Source: an uncultured Opitutales bacterium (GTDB lineage: Bacteria > Verrucomicrobiota > Verrucomicrobiia > Opitutales > Intestinicryptomonadaceae). From it: a stretch of DNA of 64,000 nt. The stretch is from NCBI GenBank assembly GCA_900545715.1, contig URAJ01000007.1, positions 1 through 64,000 of the forward strand, written 5' to 3'. Shown in pieces: positions 30,105-38,944 of this stretch; positions within the stretch are counted from its first letter, which is position 1, and the number at the start of each line of letters is the position of its first letter. Below the pieces are notes generated by a model. That model did not search any database and had not been told where the DNA came from. It saw only the letters and a list, made by a program, of their open reading frames with translations. The position numbers and the translations under genes are program-made.

Positions 30105-31937
30105 TTAGCGTTTTTCCGAATCCCCTTCGTAGAGCTCGTCGATATTCCATATTACAGAGCCTATCGGCGGCACGCGGACATTTTCCCATTTCTTGGAGAC
30201 TCCTGAATAGCTCATTGGCGTTATTAAAAATAGGAGTGGGAGCTCTGTGGAGAAAATATTTTGCATTTCGTCGATGAGGGCTTTTCTCTTGTCGGGGTCG
30301 AACTCAACTTCTTGGGCGTCCATTATTTCGTCTATGCGCTTTTCCCAGTCGGTTGCGGGAGATTTTTGGCGCGGATTCCAAACGTGCAAAAAGCCGTCCG
30401 AACGGTATATCGCCTTTCCTCCGGAGGGGTCTCCGCCGCCGGTGAACCCCATGAGGGCGGCTTCGTATTCAAAAGTGTTGTCTATTTTTGAAATCATAGT
30501 TCCAAAATCCATGAATTTCAGCTTCACCTCAATGCCGACCGCCCTCATGTTTTCGACAAACGTAGTCGCCATTGAGGTTGAATTTTGGGAGCCGTCGGCG
30601 ACAATGAAATCGAAGCACACGGGGTTTTTCTGGGCGTCGAGCAGGCGGCCGCTGCGGTCGTAGGAAAAACCCTGCGATATGAACATCTCGCGCGCGGTTT
30701 CGGGGGAGTATTCATATTTTGGGGTGTTGGGGTTGTGCCATTTCTTGTTTGCGGGCGATATTATTCCGTCGAGCTTTTGGGCGCGCCCGAACCATACGCT
30801 TTTTATCAGGCCGTCCCTGTCTATCGCCTTCATGACGGCCTGCCTGAATGTTTTGTTTGTGAACCATTTTAACTTGTGAGGCTCTACATAAGGCTTGCCT
30901 TCGGGCGAATAATTCGGGTTTTGATTGAACCAAATAAAATATATGCCGGAGTCCGGGCCGCGCTCGTAGATTTTAAAATTGTAGGTGTCGGCGTAGTTTT
31001 TTACCCATGCGTAGTCGTTAGCCCCGACGCTCGACGCGTCGCACTGGCCGGTTGCAAATAGAATTGTCGATGTATTTGCGTCGGCGACAAACTTGTATAT
31101 CAGGAAGTCGATGTACGGCAAGCGCGCTCCTTTTTTATCGGCGCGCCAATAGTGCGGATTCGGCATTAGCACCAGCCTCTCCCCGGGCTTGTACGAAAAT
31201 ATCTGGAACGGCCCCGACGCCGCTATTTCCGACGGGTTTGAAATCGCCGTCTGGGTTGACCACGCCCTTTGGAACGAACCGTCGTCGGCAGACTTTTGCA
31301 GTTTATGCTTCGGAAGTATGCCTACAAACCCTATGTCCGTCATAAACGGGGCGTAAGCTTTCGCAGTTGAAAACTCCACTGAATACTTGCCCGTCTTTTT
31401 GAATTTTACGGGCTCAGAACCTATGGTGTACTGTCCCGCGTACCTTGAAGGGTAGCGCAATAGCGGCTTGCCGGTTGACTTGTCGATGACTGGCTTGCCG
31501 TCCGGGCCGAGCTGCGGGGCGAATATGGTTTGGAAGGTGAATATAACGTCGTCCGCCGTTATTTCGGCGCCGTCGCTAAATTTTACGCCCTCGCGCAGAT
31601 GGAAAGTGTACGTCTTTTTGTCCTCAGATATGCTCCACGATTTTGCGAGGGCGGGGATTGTCCGCATTGTGAAAGGATCGACAGTCACGAGCGGAGAGAG
31701 CATCAAGTCTATTATCTGCGACGAATATATGTCTGTTGCAATGAGCGGGTTGAATGTCTTGGGCTCCTGGGCTGCAGCCAGCACGAATACGCCGCCGTAA
31801 TTTCCGGGGGCGCACTCCGATATTTCCACGTCTTTCGGCAGTGGAAATTGCCCGCGCTTTATTTCCGGCGGCCGCGTGCATGCGCACAACGCCGCGGCGA
31901 GCACAATCGCGGCGGCTTTCGGAAGGTTAATCGTCAT
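30105..31937 (-). CDS. Family 5 extracellular solute-binding lipoprotein (OppA/DppA-like)
   Basis: 610 residues; delivers peptides or related ligands to the downstream fused permease. The signal peptide ends in a lipobox (ALCAC), so it is probably a lipid-anchored periplasmic protein. SBP_bac_5 landmarks include FNPLIATDIYSSQI, FHLREGVKFSDG and the ADDVIFTF segment, plus a late RQAVMKAIDRDGLI region. The start codon overlaps the tatC stop (ATGA), giving translational coupling. The N-terminal region is somewhat like the oligopeptide-binding proteins that work with microcin C-type importers, but substrate is unknown. Confidence 0.93.
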   Translation of the reverse strand: MTINLPKAAAIVLAAALCACTRPPEIKRGQFPLPKDVEISECAPGNYGGVFVLAAAQEPKTFNPLIATDIYSSQIIDLMLSPLVTVDPFTMRTIPALAKSWSISEDKKTYTFHLREGVKFSDGAEITADDVIFTFQTIFAPQLGPDGKPVIDKSTGKPLLRYPSRYAGQYTIGSEPVKFKKTGKYSVEFSTAKAYAPFMTDIGFVGILPKHKLQKSADDGSFQRAWSTQTAISNPSEIAASGPFQIFSYKPGERLVLMPNPHYWRADKKGARLPYIDFLIYKFVADANTSTILFATGQCDASSVGANDYAWVKNYADTYNFKIYERGPDSGIYFIWFNQNPNYSPEGKPYVEPHKLKWFTNKTFRQAVMKAIDRDGLIKSVWFGRAQKLDGIISPANKKWHNPNTPKYEYSPETAREMFISQGFSYDRSGRLLDAQKNPVCFDFIVADGSQNSTSMATTFVENMRAVGIEVKLKFMDFGTMISKIDNTFEYEAALMGFTGGGDPSGGKAIYRSDGFLHVWNPRQKSPATDWEKRIDEIMDAQEVEFDPDKRKALIDEMQNIFSTELPLLFLITPMSYSGVSKKWENVRVPPIGSVIWNIDELYEGDSEKR

Positions 31938-33445
31938 TTCTTGTCGTCAGGATTTTCTTGAAATTTTTTGTCCCCATTTTCCTTTGACGCTTCTGATGTG
32001 GGTTTCGTTCCGGTTTTTTCTGAATTTTCCGCGCTTTCGGGGGCGGGCGCCGCATCTTCGGCGGCGGAATTTTCCTCAGATTGGGTTCCGGAATCAGCGG
32101 AGGGGCTTGCGGCGTCGTCAGAAGGCGTACCGGCGGCGTCGTCAGAAGGCGGGGGCGGGTTGTTGAGGCTCCAATCGGGCGTCATGTATGAGGTATCGGG
32201 CCTGTTCAAGTCCCAATCGGGGCTGAAATCGGGCACGGGTCTGGAGGGAGTCCCGTAGTCTATGTACGAAGATCTATAATCTTCCTCGTAATAACCCATT
32301 CCGTAGTCGTCGATTCTATTTGGGTCGTAGTCTTCGGGGAGCTCGTAGTGCGACCTGTCTATCTCTCCGTATTCCGAGCCGGGTTCCGCCACTATCTCAG
32401 ACTGCGAGTTTTCGAGCCTCTCTGCCTCCTCCTCGGCGAGCCTTTCTTTTGCGACTGTCTTTGCGTATTCTTTGCGCTCCTTTTCTTCCTCAATTGCCTC
32501 GCGGCGCTCGCGCTCGGCTTCGCGGCGCAATTTTGCGCGCCTCATTCGCTTGCCCAATCTCATTGCAACTTCGTACATCAGATAGAGCGGAATTGTGAGG
32601 GATACTTGGGTTATTGCGTCGGGCGGCGTTATTACAGTCGCGAAAATCAGGATTATAAGAAACACCATTCGGCGGTTGTTCTCGAGCCATTTTACGTCGA
32701 GTATGCCTACATAAATCAGTATAAACTCGACGAGCGGAAGCTCGAATGTTATGCCGACAGCAATAGTCAGGAATATGACCATGCTGTAGTACGACTGCGC
32801 GTCCGGAAACATCTCAAGCTGCATTCCCTGGGACATCCACGACATAAACGCAATCCCCATCGGCAGCATAAAGAAAAACGCGAAACATACCCCTATTGCA
32901 AAGAGTATGATTGCGGCGATTATCCCCGGCAGCAGGACGTCGAGCTCCTCTTTTTTTAGTCCCGGCGCTATGAAGCGCGCCGCAAAGTAGAATGCGGCAG
33001 GCAGCGACAAGCCGAGCGCACCCAGAAACCCGACGTAAAAATAGACTATTATGGGGGTGGCAAAGCTCATGGAGCGCAGTTTGATGTCTGCGTACCACGG
33101 GTTTGACGGCTTGCTATCCTTAAATAGAACTATCGAATCGTCTTTCGGCTCGATATAAAACGGGCCTGTCTTATTTTTTTCGTCGCTTTCGGAGACCAGA
33201 TACACAGGTCCGATGCGCTCGGTCTTGACTTCCGTGACTTGCTCCGTCCCCACCCACTTCGACAAAATGTTCTTCGCCGAATTCAGCGGATAGAGCATCA
33301 TAGAGTTGAAGTAGTGGAAAAACACCAGCACTAAAATCAAGGCGACCGTAAAGAACGCCAATGTTTTTAGTATGACAAACCTCATTTCCTCGAGGTGCTC
33401 GAGGAATGTCATTTCCGACGGGTCGTTTTCTCTTTCTTCGGGCAT
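31934..33445 (-). CDS. tatC: Sec-independent translocase subunit TatC with long acidic C-terminal tail
   Basis: Twin-arginine translocase receptor, an inner-membrane protein. The conserved N-terminal EHLEEMRF segment precedes TM1. A first periplasmic loop longer than usual (about 50-110) follows, then further membrane segments with the conserved FELPLVEFIL motif. The core ends near residue 300. The remaining 200 residues are hydrophilic: first Arg/Glu-rich and likely helical, then Tyr/Asp/Pro-rich with near-repeats (PDWDLNRP / PDWSLNNP; SDDAAGTP / SDDAASPS). Typical TatC is about 250 residues. It follows pheT by 12 bases and overlaps the solute-binding gene. tatA is not seen in the window. 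Confidence 0.93.
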   Translation of the reverse strand: MPEERENDPSEMTFLEHLEEMRFVILKTLAFFTVALILVLVFFHYFNSMMLYPLNSAKNILSKWVGTEQVTEVKTERIGPVYLVSESDEKNKTGPFYIEPKDDSIVLFKDSKPSNPWYADIKLRSMSFATPIIVYFYVGFLGALGLSLPAAFYFAARFIAPGLKKEELDVLLPGIIAAIILFAIGVCFAFFFMLPMGIAFMSWMSQGMQLEMFPDAQSYYSMVIFLTIAVGITFELPLVEFILIYVGILDVKWLENNRRMVFLIILIFATVITPPDAITQVSLTIPLYLMYEVAMRLGKRMRRAKLRREAERERREAIEEEKERKEYAKTVAKERLAEEEAERLENSQSEIVAEPGSEYGEIDRSHYELPEDYDPNRIDDYGMGYYEEDYRSSYIDYGTPSRPVPDFSPDWDLNRPDTSYMTPDWSLNNPPPPSDDAAGTPSDDAASPSADSGTQSEENSAAEDAAPAPESAENSEKTGTKPTSEASKENGDKKFQENPDDKK

Positions 33446-33457
33446 GCCTATGGCTTT

Positions 33458-35908
33458 TTACGCCGCGCGGAGCTTGCGTTTTTTTGAGAGCTCGGCGCAG
33501 ATTGCGTCGAAGACTTTATTTACCTCGTCGGTTTGGAGCGTTCTTTCGTTGGAGCGGAAGCGCAGGGCGTAGGCGAGGCTTTTGGAGCCTTCGGGAAGCC
33601 CGGTGCCGCGGTAAATGTCGAATATTTCGCAGGATTCAAGCTCGAAAGCCGCACCTTTTAGAGCCTGTTTTGCGATTTTCAAAATATCGTTTGTTACGTT
33701 TTGAGCGCTCTCGGATTCTTCGACGACAACTGCAAGGTCGCGCGAAGACGGCGGGAACGCCGAAAAAGCCTTGAATTTTTCCGCAGCCTTTTTGCGCGCT
33801 GCGACGTCCGCGCGGAAGGATATTTCGCCCGCCCAGACATTTTTATCAATTCCGCGTTCGCGCAAGTGCGCCACAGAAATTGCGCCAAACCTTATTCTGA
33901 ATCCCTCGCGCTTTTCCGAGCCGCAGCCGGCGGAGAAGCCCGCCTCCCAGATTGGCTCGCCGGCGACTTCCGCAAAGTTTAGCCGTGATGCGTCCACGCC
34001 GAGTATTGAGAGCAAGTCGGAGACGAGGCGCTTTGCCGTATAGAAGTCGGCGCGCGCGGGCTTTGCCCACGACTGCTCTTGGGAATCGCATGCAATCACA
34101 AACGCTGTCGCCGAAAGCTCGCTTATCTCTCCCGATTTTTCAGCTGTGAAAATCTCACCGTTTTCAAAGAAGCCAAAGAATCCGTTGGCGTTTGAGAGGT
34201 TTGTCTGGACGACATCCAACAGGCCGTCAACGAGCGACGCCCTGAGGCTGTCTTGGTCAGATGTAAGTGGGTTTGAGAGCCTCAAAAATTCCGCGTTCGC
34301 GTATAGCCGCGTTTGCTTTGCGCTGTCTTTTAATGTGTAGTTTTGGCATTCGTTGAGCCCGCGCGAGCAAAGGTAGTCGGCGGCGGCGCAGTTGTATTTA
34401 TAGAGCGGGTCGTCGTCGCGCAGCTGCACTGCCGAGACGAGTTCAGCGTCCGGAATCCTGTCGGAGCCTATCATTCTGACATATTCTTCGACCAGATCTA
34501 CGGGCCTGTCAACATCGCTTCTGAAAGTTGGAACAGTCACGAGCCATTGCCCGTCGCCTTCGCTCTCTACTCCGAAGCCGAGCCCGCGGAAGACTTTTTC
34601 TATCTCCTCCGCCGGCGCCTCAAAGCCAATGCTGTCTTCTATAAATTTGCGCGAGATTTTTATTTTGCGGTCGCCTCTTGGCATCGAGCCCGCGAGGCAC
34701 GCAGTCTCGACAATTTCCCCGCCTGCCGTCTCCACTATAAGGTCCGCCGCGCGCCTGCCGGCTTCGAGCGTTCCGTTAGGATCGACGTCGCGCGCAAACC
34801 TGTAAGATGAGTCTGTGCTTATCGAATATTTGCGGCTTGTGGAGCGGATATTGCCGGGGTTGAAGTACGCGGATTCTATCACCACGTCAACAGTGTCGTT
34901 TTCAACTTCGGAATTCAATCCGCCCATGACTCCCGCCATTGCCACCGGGCCGGAGGCGTCGCAAATTAGGGTCACGTCGGTTGAGAGCGTGTGGATTTTT
35001 TCGTCGAGAGTCTGGATTTTTTCGCCCTCCGTGGCTTGGCGCACTATGATTTTTTTGCCGCCAATCTTGCGGGCGTCGAATGCGTGCAGAGGCTGCCCGT
35101 ACTCCATCAAGACGTAGTTTGTGACATCAACTACATTGTTTATGGAGCGCAAGCCGACTGCTTCAAGGTCGCGCCTCATCCATTCGGGGGAGGGGGCAAT
35201 TTTCACTCCTTTTATTGAAATTGCGTTGTAGAGCGGGCAGTTGGGCGTTTTGAGCTCCACAGATTCGAGAAGCCCGCCTTCAGGCGTCGTTGAATATTTC
35301 GGGGAGTATTTTAGCTCCGGCTTTTTAAGTGTTCTGCCGAATTTTGCGGCGAGCTCGCGCGCGATGCCGATGTGGCTTAGGCAGTCGCCGCGGTTTGCGG
35401 TAAGCTCTATTTCAAAAACAGTGTCGGAATCGGTGAAAACGTCGTTTATGGGAGTCCCGATTTCAGGTCGGTTTTCGAGAATCAACAGCCCGCTGTGGTC
35501 TTGTCCGAGCCCGAGCTCGCGCGCGGAGCACATCATTCCGTTGCTCATCACGCCGCGCAGTTTGGACTGCTTTATTTCAAATCCTTTTCCGTCCTCCGTG
35601 GGAAGCTTTGCCCCTATTAACGCGACTGGAACCCTGTCGCCTACCTTGTAGTTCGACGCCCCGCAAACGATTTGTATCGGTTCGGCATCGGGGGAGATTT
35701 TCACCATGCAGACGCCAAGATGGTCGGAGTCCGGGTGCGGCTCGCGCGAGAGTATCTCGCCAACGACGACTTTGTCGAGTAGCTTCAAACCTGTCGTCTC
35801 GATGCCCTCGACTTCAAGGCCGAGCATCGGGAGCGCTTCCGCAATTTCATCGACAGACACTCCGTCGAGATCGACGTATTTATTCAACCATTTCAAACTT
35901 GCTTTCAT
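33458..35908 (-). CDS. pheT: Phenylalanyl-tRNA synthetase beta subunit
   Basis: 816-residue large subunit of the heterotetrameric PheRS. The N-terminal tRNA-binding (EMAP/OB) domain covers about 40-150 (EILSREPHPDSDHLGVCMV). The B3/B4 editing region, a B5 domain (about 410-480) and a C-terminal anticodon-binding FDX-ACB domain (FSAFPPSSRDLAVVV onward) follow in the usual order. A strong GGAGG ribosome site precedes the ATG, which is one of the clearest in the window. It lies 18 bases after pheS and 12 bases before tatC. Confidence 0.97.
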   Translation of the reverse strand: MKASLKWLNKYVDLDGVSVDEIAEALPMLGLEVEGIETTGLKLLDKVVVGEILSREPHPDSDHLGVCMVKISPDAEPIQIVCGASNYKVGDRVPVALIGAKLPTEDGKGFEIKQSKLRGVMSNGMMCSARELGLGQDHSGLLILENRPEIGTPINDVFTDSDTVFEIELTANRGDCLSHIGIARELAAKFGRTLKKPELKYSPKYSTTPEGGLLESVELKTPNCPLYNAISIKGVKIAPSPEWMRRDLEAVGLRSINNVVDVTNYVLMEYGQPLHAFDARKIGGKKIIVRQATEGEKIQTLDEKIHTLSTDVTLICDASGPVAMAGVMGGLNSEVENDTVDVVIESAYFNPGNIRSTSRKYSISTDSSYRFARDVDPNGTLEAGRRAADLIVETAGGEIVETACLAGSMPRGDRKIKISRKFIEDSIGFEAPAEEIEKVFRGLGFGVESEGDGQWLVTVPTFRSDVDRPVDLVEEYVRMIGSDRIPDAELVSAVQLRDDDPLYKYNCAAADYLCSRGLNECQNYTLKDSAKQTRLYANAEFLRLSNPLTSDQDSLRASLVDGLLDVVQTNLSNANGFFGFFENGEIFTAEKSGEISELSATAFVIACDSQEQSWAKPARADFYTAKRLVSDLLSILGVDASRLNFAEVAGEPIWEAGFSAGCGSEKREGFRIRFGAISVAHLRERGIDKNVWAGEISFRADVAARKKAAEKFKAFSAFPPSSRDLAVVVEESESAQNVTNDILKIAKQALKGAAFELESCEIFDIYRGTGLPEGSKSLAYALRFRSNERTLQTDEVNKVFDAICAELSKKRKLRAA

Positions 35909-35926
35909 TTCGGGAAAATCCTCCTT

Positions 35927-36973
35927 TTATCTTGAACGGAATTGGCGCAGGAAGCGGACGTCGTTTGTGTAGAAGTGCCGAATGTCGTCGATTGAATGCA
36001 TGAGCATTGCAACTCTTTCAACACCCAGCCCGAATGCGTATCCGCTGTATATTTTCGGGTCTAGCCCCACGTTTTCAAGGACGTTTGGGTCCACCATTCC
36101 GCAGCCCATTATCTCTATCCATTTTCCGCTGAGCCTGCCTATGTCGGAGCTCATGAAGTCAACTTCAAAGCTCGGCTCGGTGAACGGGAAAAAACTCGGG
36201 CGCAGGCGCGTTTTTGACGACTTCCCGAAGAGGTTTTTGAAAAGATAGTCGAGGATTGCTTTCAAGTCGGTGAGCTTTACACCTTTGTCGATGCAAAGGC
36301 ATTCGATTTGGTGGAAGTTTGCCGAGTGGGTTGCATCGACGGTATCGCGCCTGAATGCGCGCCCGGGCGCCATTATTCTTATAGGCGCGCCCTCCTTCAT
36401 CATTGCGCGTATCTGCACGCTCGAAGTGTGGCTGCGCAAAAGGTAGAGTTCGTCGGCGTGCTTCGACACGTTGGAAACTTTCGCGTCGCGCGGCATAAAC
36501 AGCGTATCTTGGGCGTCGCGCGCGGGGTGGTTGGCGGGCGTGTTCAGGGCGTCGAAGCAGTACCATTCGGTTTCGAGGTCGGAGGCTTCGGCTACGGTGA
36601 ATCCGGCGCGCTTAAAAATGTCGCATATTTTGCGGATTGTTGCCGAAAGGGGGTGGATTGTCCCGCGGCGAACTTCGTACGGGGGCAGGGTGATGTCAGG
36701 CTTGGCGCCGAGCGACTTTACCATTTCGGCATTTTCGAGGCGAGCGTAGGCCTCGGCTACAAGCGGCTCTATCTGCGACTTCGCAAGGTTTATAAGCTTT
36801 CCGACAACCGGCCTTTGCGCTTTGTCGATCGTGGGAATGACTTTCATTAGCGCCGTCAATTCGCCTTTTGGCCCCGTTATGGAGGCGGATATTTCCGCTA
36901 CTTCCGTTTTTGTTTTTGCGGCGGGAAGGGCGGATTTTGCCTTCTCCAATATTTCGTTAATTTTGTTTTCCAT
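35927..36973 (-). CDS. pheS: Phenylalanyl-tRNA synthetase alpha subunit
   Basis: 348-residue catalytic subunit of PheRS. An N-terminal coiled-coil segment is followed by class II synthetase motifs: motif 2 RVFRRDTVDATH-like sequence (FRRDTVDATHSANFHQIE) and motif 3 GYAFGLGVERVAML. It opens the pheST-tatC-opp transcription unit. The 826-base upstream gap contains regularly spaced palindromic repeats. No Phe-rich leader peptide or T-box was recognised. Confidence 0.97.
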   Translation of the reverse strand: MENKINEILEKAKSALPAAKTKTEVAEISASITGPKGELTALMKVIPTIDKAQRPVVGKLINLAKSQIEPLVAEAYARLENAEMVKSLGAKPDITLPPYEVRRGTIHPLSATIRKICDIFKRAGFTVAEASDLETEWYCFDALNTPANHPARDAQDTLFMPRDAKVSNVSKHADELYLLRSHTSSVQIRAMMKEGAPIRIMAPGRAFRRDTVDATHSANFHQIECLCIDKGVKLTDLKAILDYLFKNLFGKSSKTRLRPSFFPFTEPSFEVDFMSSDIGRLSGKWIEIMGCGMVDPNVLENVGLDPKIYSGYAFGLGVERVAMLMHSIDDIRHFYTNDVRFLRQFRSR

Positions 36974-37480
36974 TTCGGTTAAAAAAATAGTCTTGTATGC
37001 AACGCGCGCCCTGCGGATTTGCTTTTTTGCGCGTTCTCAATTAAATTGATTTAGTCAAGTTTTTTAGGCGCGGATAGGCAAGCATTTTTTTGCCGATAAC
37101 GCTTATTGAATTATTTAAAATTTGAAGGGAGCGGGCGAATTTCATAATTTTTATACTAATAAAAAAATATCCCTGATAGTGCGGGGAGTTTTTTGATGCA
37201 AAAGCGCCTGTTCATTGACTCGGCGAATGTGGATTTATCGTCTGCAAAATGCTTCTACTTTAAGCCTAAAAATATTTTTTTATAAAGCCGCCTTTTGTGG
37301 AGTTTTTTATGATAACCATCAATTCAAAGTTTTTTTAGAGTTGGGTATTGAATTAAAATAAACCAGATTCACATGTTTAAAATAAATTGGTATTTGGCGG
37401 CAGAGATGATAATTTTCGGGGAAAGGCCTAAGCCAAGATTTATTTTTCTATGATTATGAATTAAAAATTCTTGTATTTTC
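36974..37480. other. AT-rich leader region upstream of pheS
   Basis: About 500 AT-rich bases with no supported gene. A 70-codon open frame on the minus strand (37369-37581) runs into the repeat cluster and looks like a by-product of the repeats, not a gene. Confidence 0.4.
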
Positions 37481-37710
37481 AGTCTTAGATGTGGGTGCTT
37501 TCTTAAAAAATAAACACCTACCAATATTCCCCAACAGCTCGCAATCTTAGATTGAACTGCTTTCTTAAAAAAGAAACCCAAAATGCCACAAATAAATCAG
37601 ATGGAAATTTTTGTTTGCGACTGCTTTCTTAAAAAAGAAACCGCGCGCGGCTAGAAATGTGCGAGCATTCCAGATTAAATTGTGACTGCCATTCTAAAAA
37701 ATGGGAATTT
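37481..37710. repeat. Four regularly spaced palindromic repeats (CRISPR-like, degenerate)
   Basis: A core CTGCTTTCTTAAAAAAGAAA recurs with a regular pitch. The TTTCTT-equivalent positions are 37499, 37561, 37625 and about 37689, giving spacings of 62, 64 and 64 bases. Two copies are identical across the core. The first differs mainly on its right side, the last on its left. Each copy is a short inverted repeat (TTTCTT-AAAA-AAGAAA; in the last CCATT-CTAAAA-AATGG). Sequences between them are unrelated. This fits a decayed CRISPR array of about 36-nt repeats and 26-30-nt spacers, but no cas gene is present; a cluster of structured elements is the alternative. Confidence 0.5.
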
Positions 37711-37747
37711 TAAGCGGATTTACCGGTAAGTCGCCGCTTATTGGGTA

Positions 37748-37784
37748 CAAAAAAAGCGCGCCTGAGATGACGCGCTTTTTTTTA
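37748..37784 (-). terminator. Terminator after rplT (bidirectional)
   Basis: The stem AAAAAAGCGCG / CGCGCTTTTTT with a 10-nt loop has T-runs on both strands. It lies 16 bases past the rplT stop codon. Confidence 0.9.
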
Positions 37785-37799
37785 ACTTGTTCTAACAGA

Positions 37800-38159
37800 C
37801 TACTTTTTTATGGAGTCGAGAACCTTCTTTACGAGAGCCGAGAAAGCCGCTTCGTCGTTGATGGCCAACTCTGAGAGCTGTTTTCTGTCCATCTCGATAT
37901 TGAGGTTTTTGAGGGCGCCCATAAATACGCTGTATTTAAGGCCGGCCGCGCGGCAGGCTGCGTTGATTCTGGCAATCCAGAGGCTGCGGAATTCGCGGCG
38001 GCGGACTCTGCGGTCTCTGTAAGCGTATTTGCCCGCGCGTTTAACCGCGTCTTTCGCGTAGCGGAACAGGCGCGATTTGTTGCCGAAATAGCCCTTGGCG
38101 GCTTTCAGCGTGCGCGCTCTGCGCTTGCGGGACGCTACTGAACTTGTTACTCTTGGCAT
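37800..38159 (-). CDS. rplT: 50S ribosomal protein L20
   Basis: 119-residue large-subunit protein, strongly basic, that binds 23S rRNA early in assembly. The canonical opening MPRVTSSVASRKRRARTLKA and the central SLWIARINAACRAAGL are seen. In many bacteria L20 also represses its own operon by binding the leader. It follows rpmI by 81 bases and ends at a strong terminator. infC, the usual first gene of this operon, is not adjacent. Confidence 0.98.
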   Translation of the reverse strand: MPRVTSSVASRKRRARTLKAAKGYFGNKSRLFRYAKDAVKRAGKYAYRDRRVRRREFRSLWIARINAACRAAGLKYSVFMGALKNLNIEMDRKQLSELAINDEAAFSALVKKVLDSIKK

Positions 38160-38240
38160 GTTTTTTTACTCCTTGATTTATTTAGTCGCCTGGGGGTCGC
38201 CTTCACCCTTGCGGCGGATTTTCATTAGGTGCTTTTTTGA

Positions 38241-38432
38241 TTACGCAAACGGGACGGCCTTCTTGACAATCGCCGCGACACCCGCGGAGGCGTGCTTGTC
38301 GTGCCCCATAGTGCGCCTCTGCTTTACGCTCTTCGCGCTGAGCAGGTGGCGTTTGCCGGGACTGCGGCGGAGCACTTTACCCGATGCCGTAATCTTAAAG
38401 CGTTTCGCTATTGATTTCTTAGTCTTCTGCAT
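38241..38432 (-). CDS. rpmI: 50S ribosomal protein L35
   Basis: 63-residue basic protein of the large subunit. Characteristic segments are TKKSIAKRFKITASGK, the RRSPGKRHLL region and KQRR. It is the first gene of a two-gene rpmI-rplT unit here, without infC. A 26-base palindrome lies 6 bases upstream of its start codon and could control translation or transcription. Confidence 0.97.
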   Translation of the reverse strand: MQKTKKSIAKRFKITASGKVLRRSPGKRHLLSAKSVKQRRTMGHDKHASAGVAAIVKKAVPFA

Positions 38433-38438
38433 TTTCTT

Positions 38439-38464
38439 TTGGATTAAGAAAGTTCTTTATCCAA
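38439..38464 (-). promoter_or_regulatory. Palindrome abutting the rpmI start codon
   Basis: TTGGATTAAGAA and TTCTTTATCCAA form a near-perfect 12-bp inverted repeat (one mismatch) separated by 2 bases. It ends 6 bases before the rpmI ATG. In RNA it would form a hairpin covering the ribosome-binding region; in DNA it could be an operator. Confidence 0.45.
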
Positions 38465-38612
38465 TACGATTGAAATTTTCTGTAAAGAAAAAAAAGCGCT
38501 TTTTTGGAATTTTTCACACTTTGGATTGCAAATTAAGCACGTTAAGTTCCAAAAACCGTAATTTTTTAATATTGTATATGCGCCCTATAAGCTTGCGAGT
38601 TTTTTTATAATT

Positions 38613-38709
38613 GGCGGCAAAAGGCTGGCTATAAATATGTCCGGCTACCTTGCCCATACGGAAAAATTCGCCACGCAATATAGTCCGCCCGCGAAAACCT
38701 TTTGCCGCC
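38613..38709 (-). ncRNA. Candidate structured RNA or small inverted-repeat element upstream of rpmI
   Basis: GGCGGCAAAAGG (38613-38624) pairs exactly with CCTTTTGCCGCC (38698-38709), closing a 97-nt element. A second helix inside pairs GGCTATA (38627-38633) with TATAG(T)CC (38679-38686) with one bulged base. The nested helices suggest an RNA fold. Strand is uncertain; minus is given because it lies upstream of rpmI-rplT. It does not match SRP RNA, tmRNA, 6S or RNase P motifs known to me. A MITE-like element is another possibility. Confidence 0.35.
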
Positions 38710-38944
38710 GCTAAACCCCTTCGGCAAATCCCTCCCACTTTGAGCAATTTTACGCATATATGCGCGCTCGCCTTCAAAAGTAGTCCGTAAATGTCTATAA
38801 TACCAGAACAATGCCAATCTTAGGTGAGGGCAAGGCTTATAAAAATGGGCAAGGCGGTTTTCCCCCGCCTGATAAAGTCCATAATACTTTTTATAAGGAT
38901 AAAAAAGTGTTGAAGCCTTCGCGGTATTCTGACAAAACTCGGGA
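38710..38944. other. Remaining divergent intergenic DNA before the lipoprotein gene
   Basis: No supported gene. Short G/C hairpins such as GGCGG...CCGCC near 38852-38870 are present. With 38465-38612 it makes up the rest of the 512-base gap between rpmI and the lipoprotein gene. Confidence 0.4.

Noticed and set aside
37369-37581. 70-codon minus-strand open frame upstream of pheS
   Set aside because: Its N-terminal part is translated repeat sequence (FFFKKA / YFLRKH), so it is better explained as a by-product of the repeat cluster.
36974-37799. T-box or Phe-rich leader peptide controlling pheST
   Set aside because: No T-box sequence and no short open frame with clustered Phe codons followed by a terminator were found near pheS.
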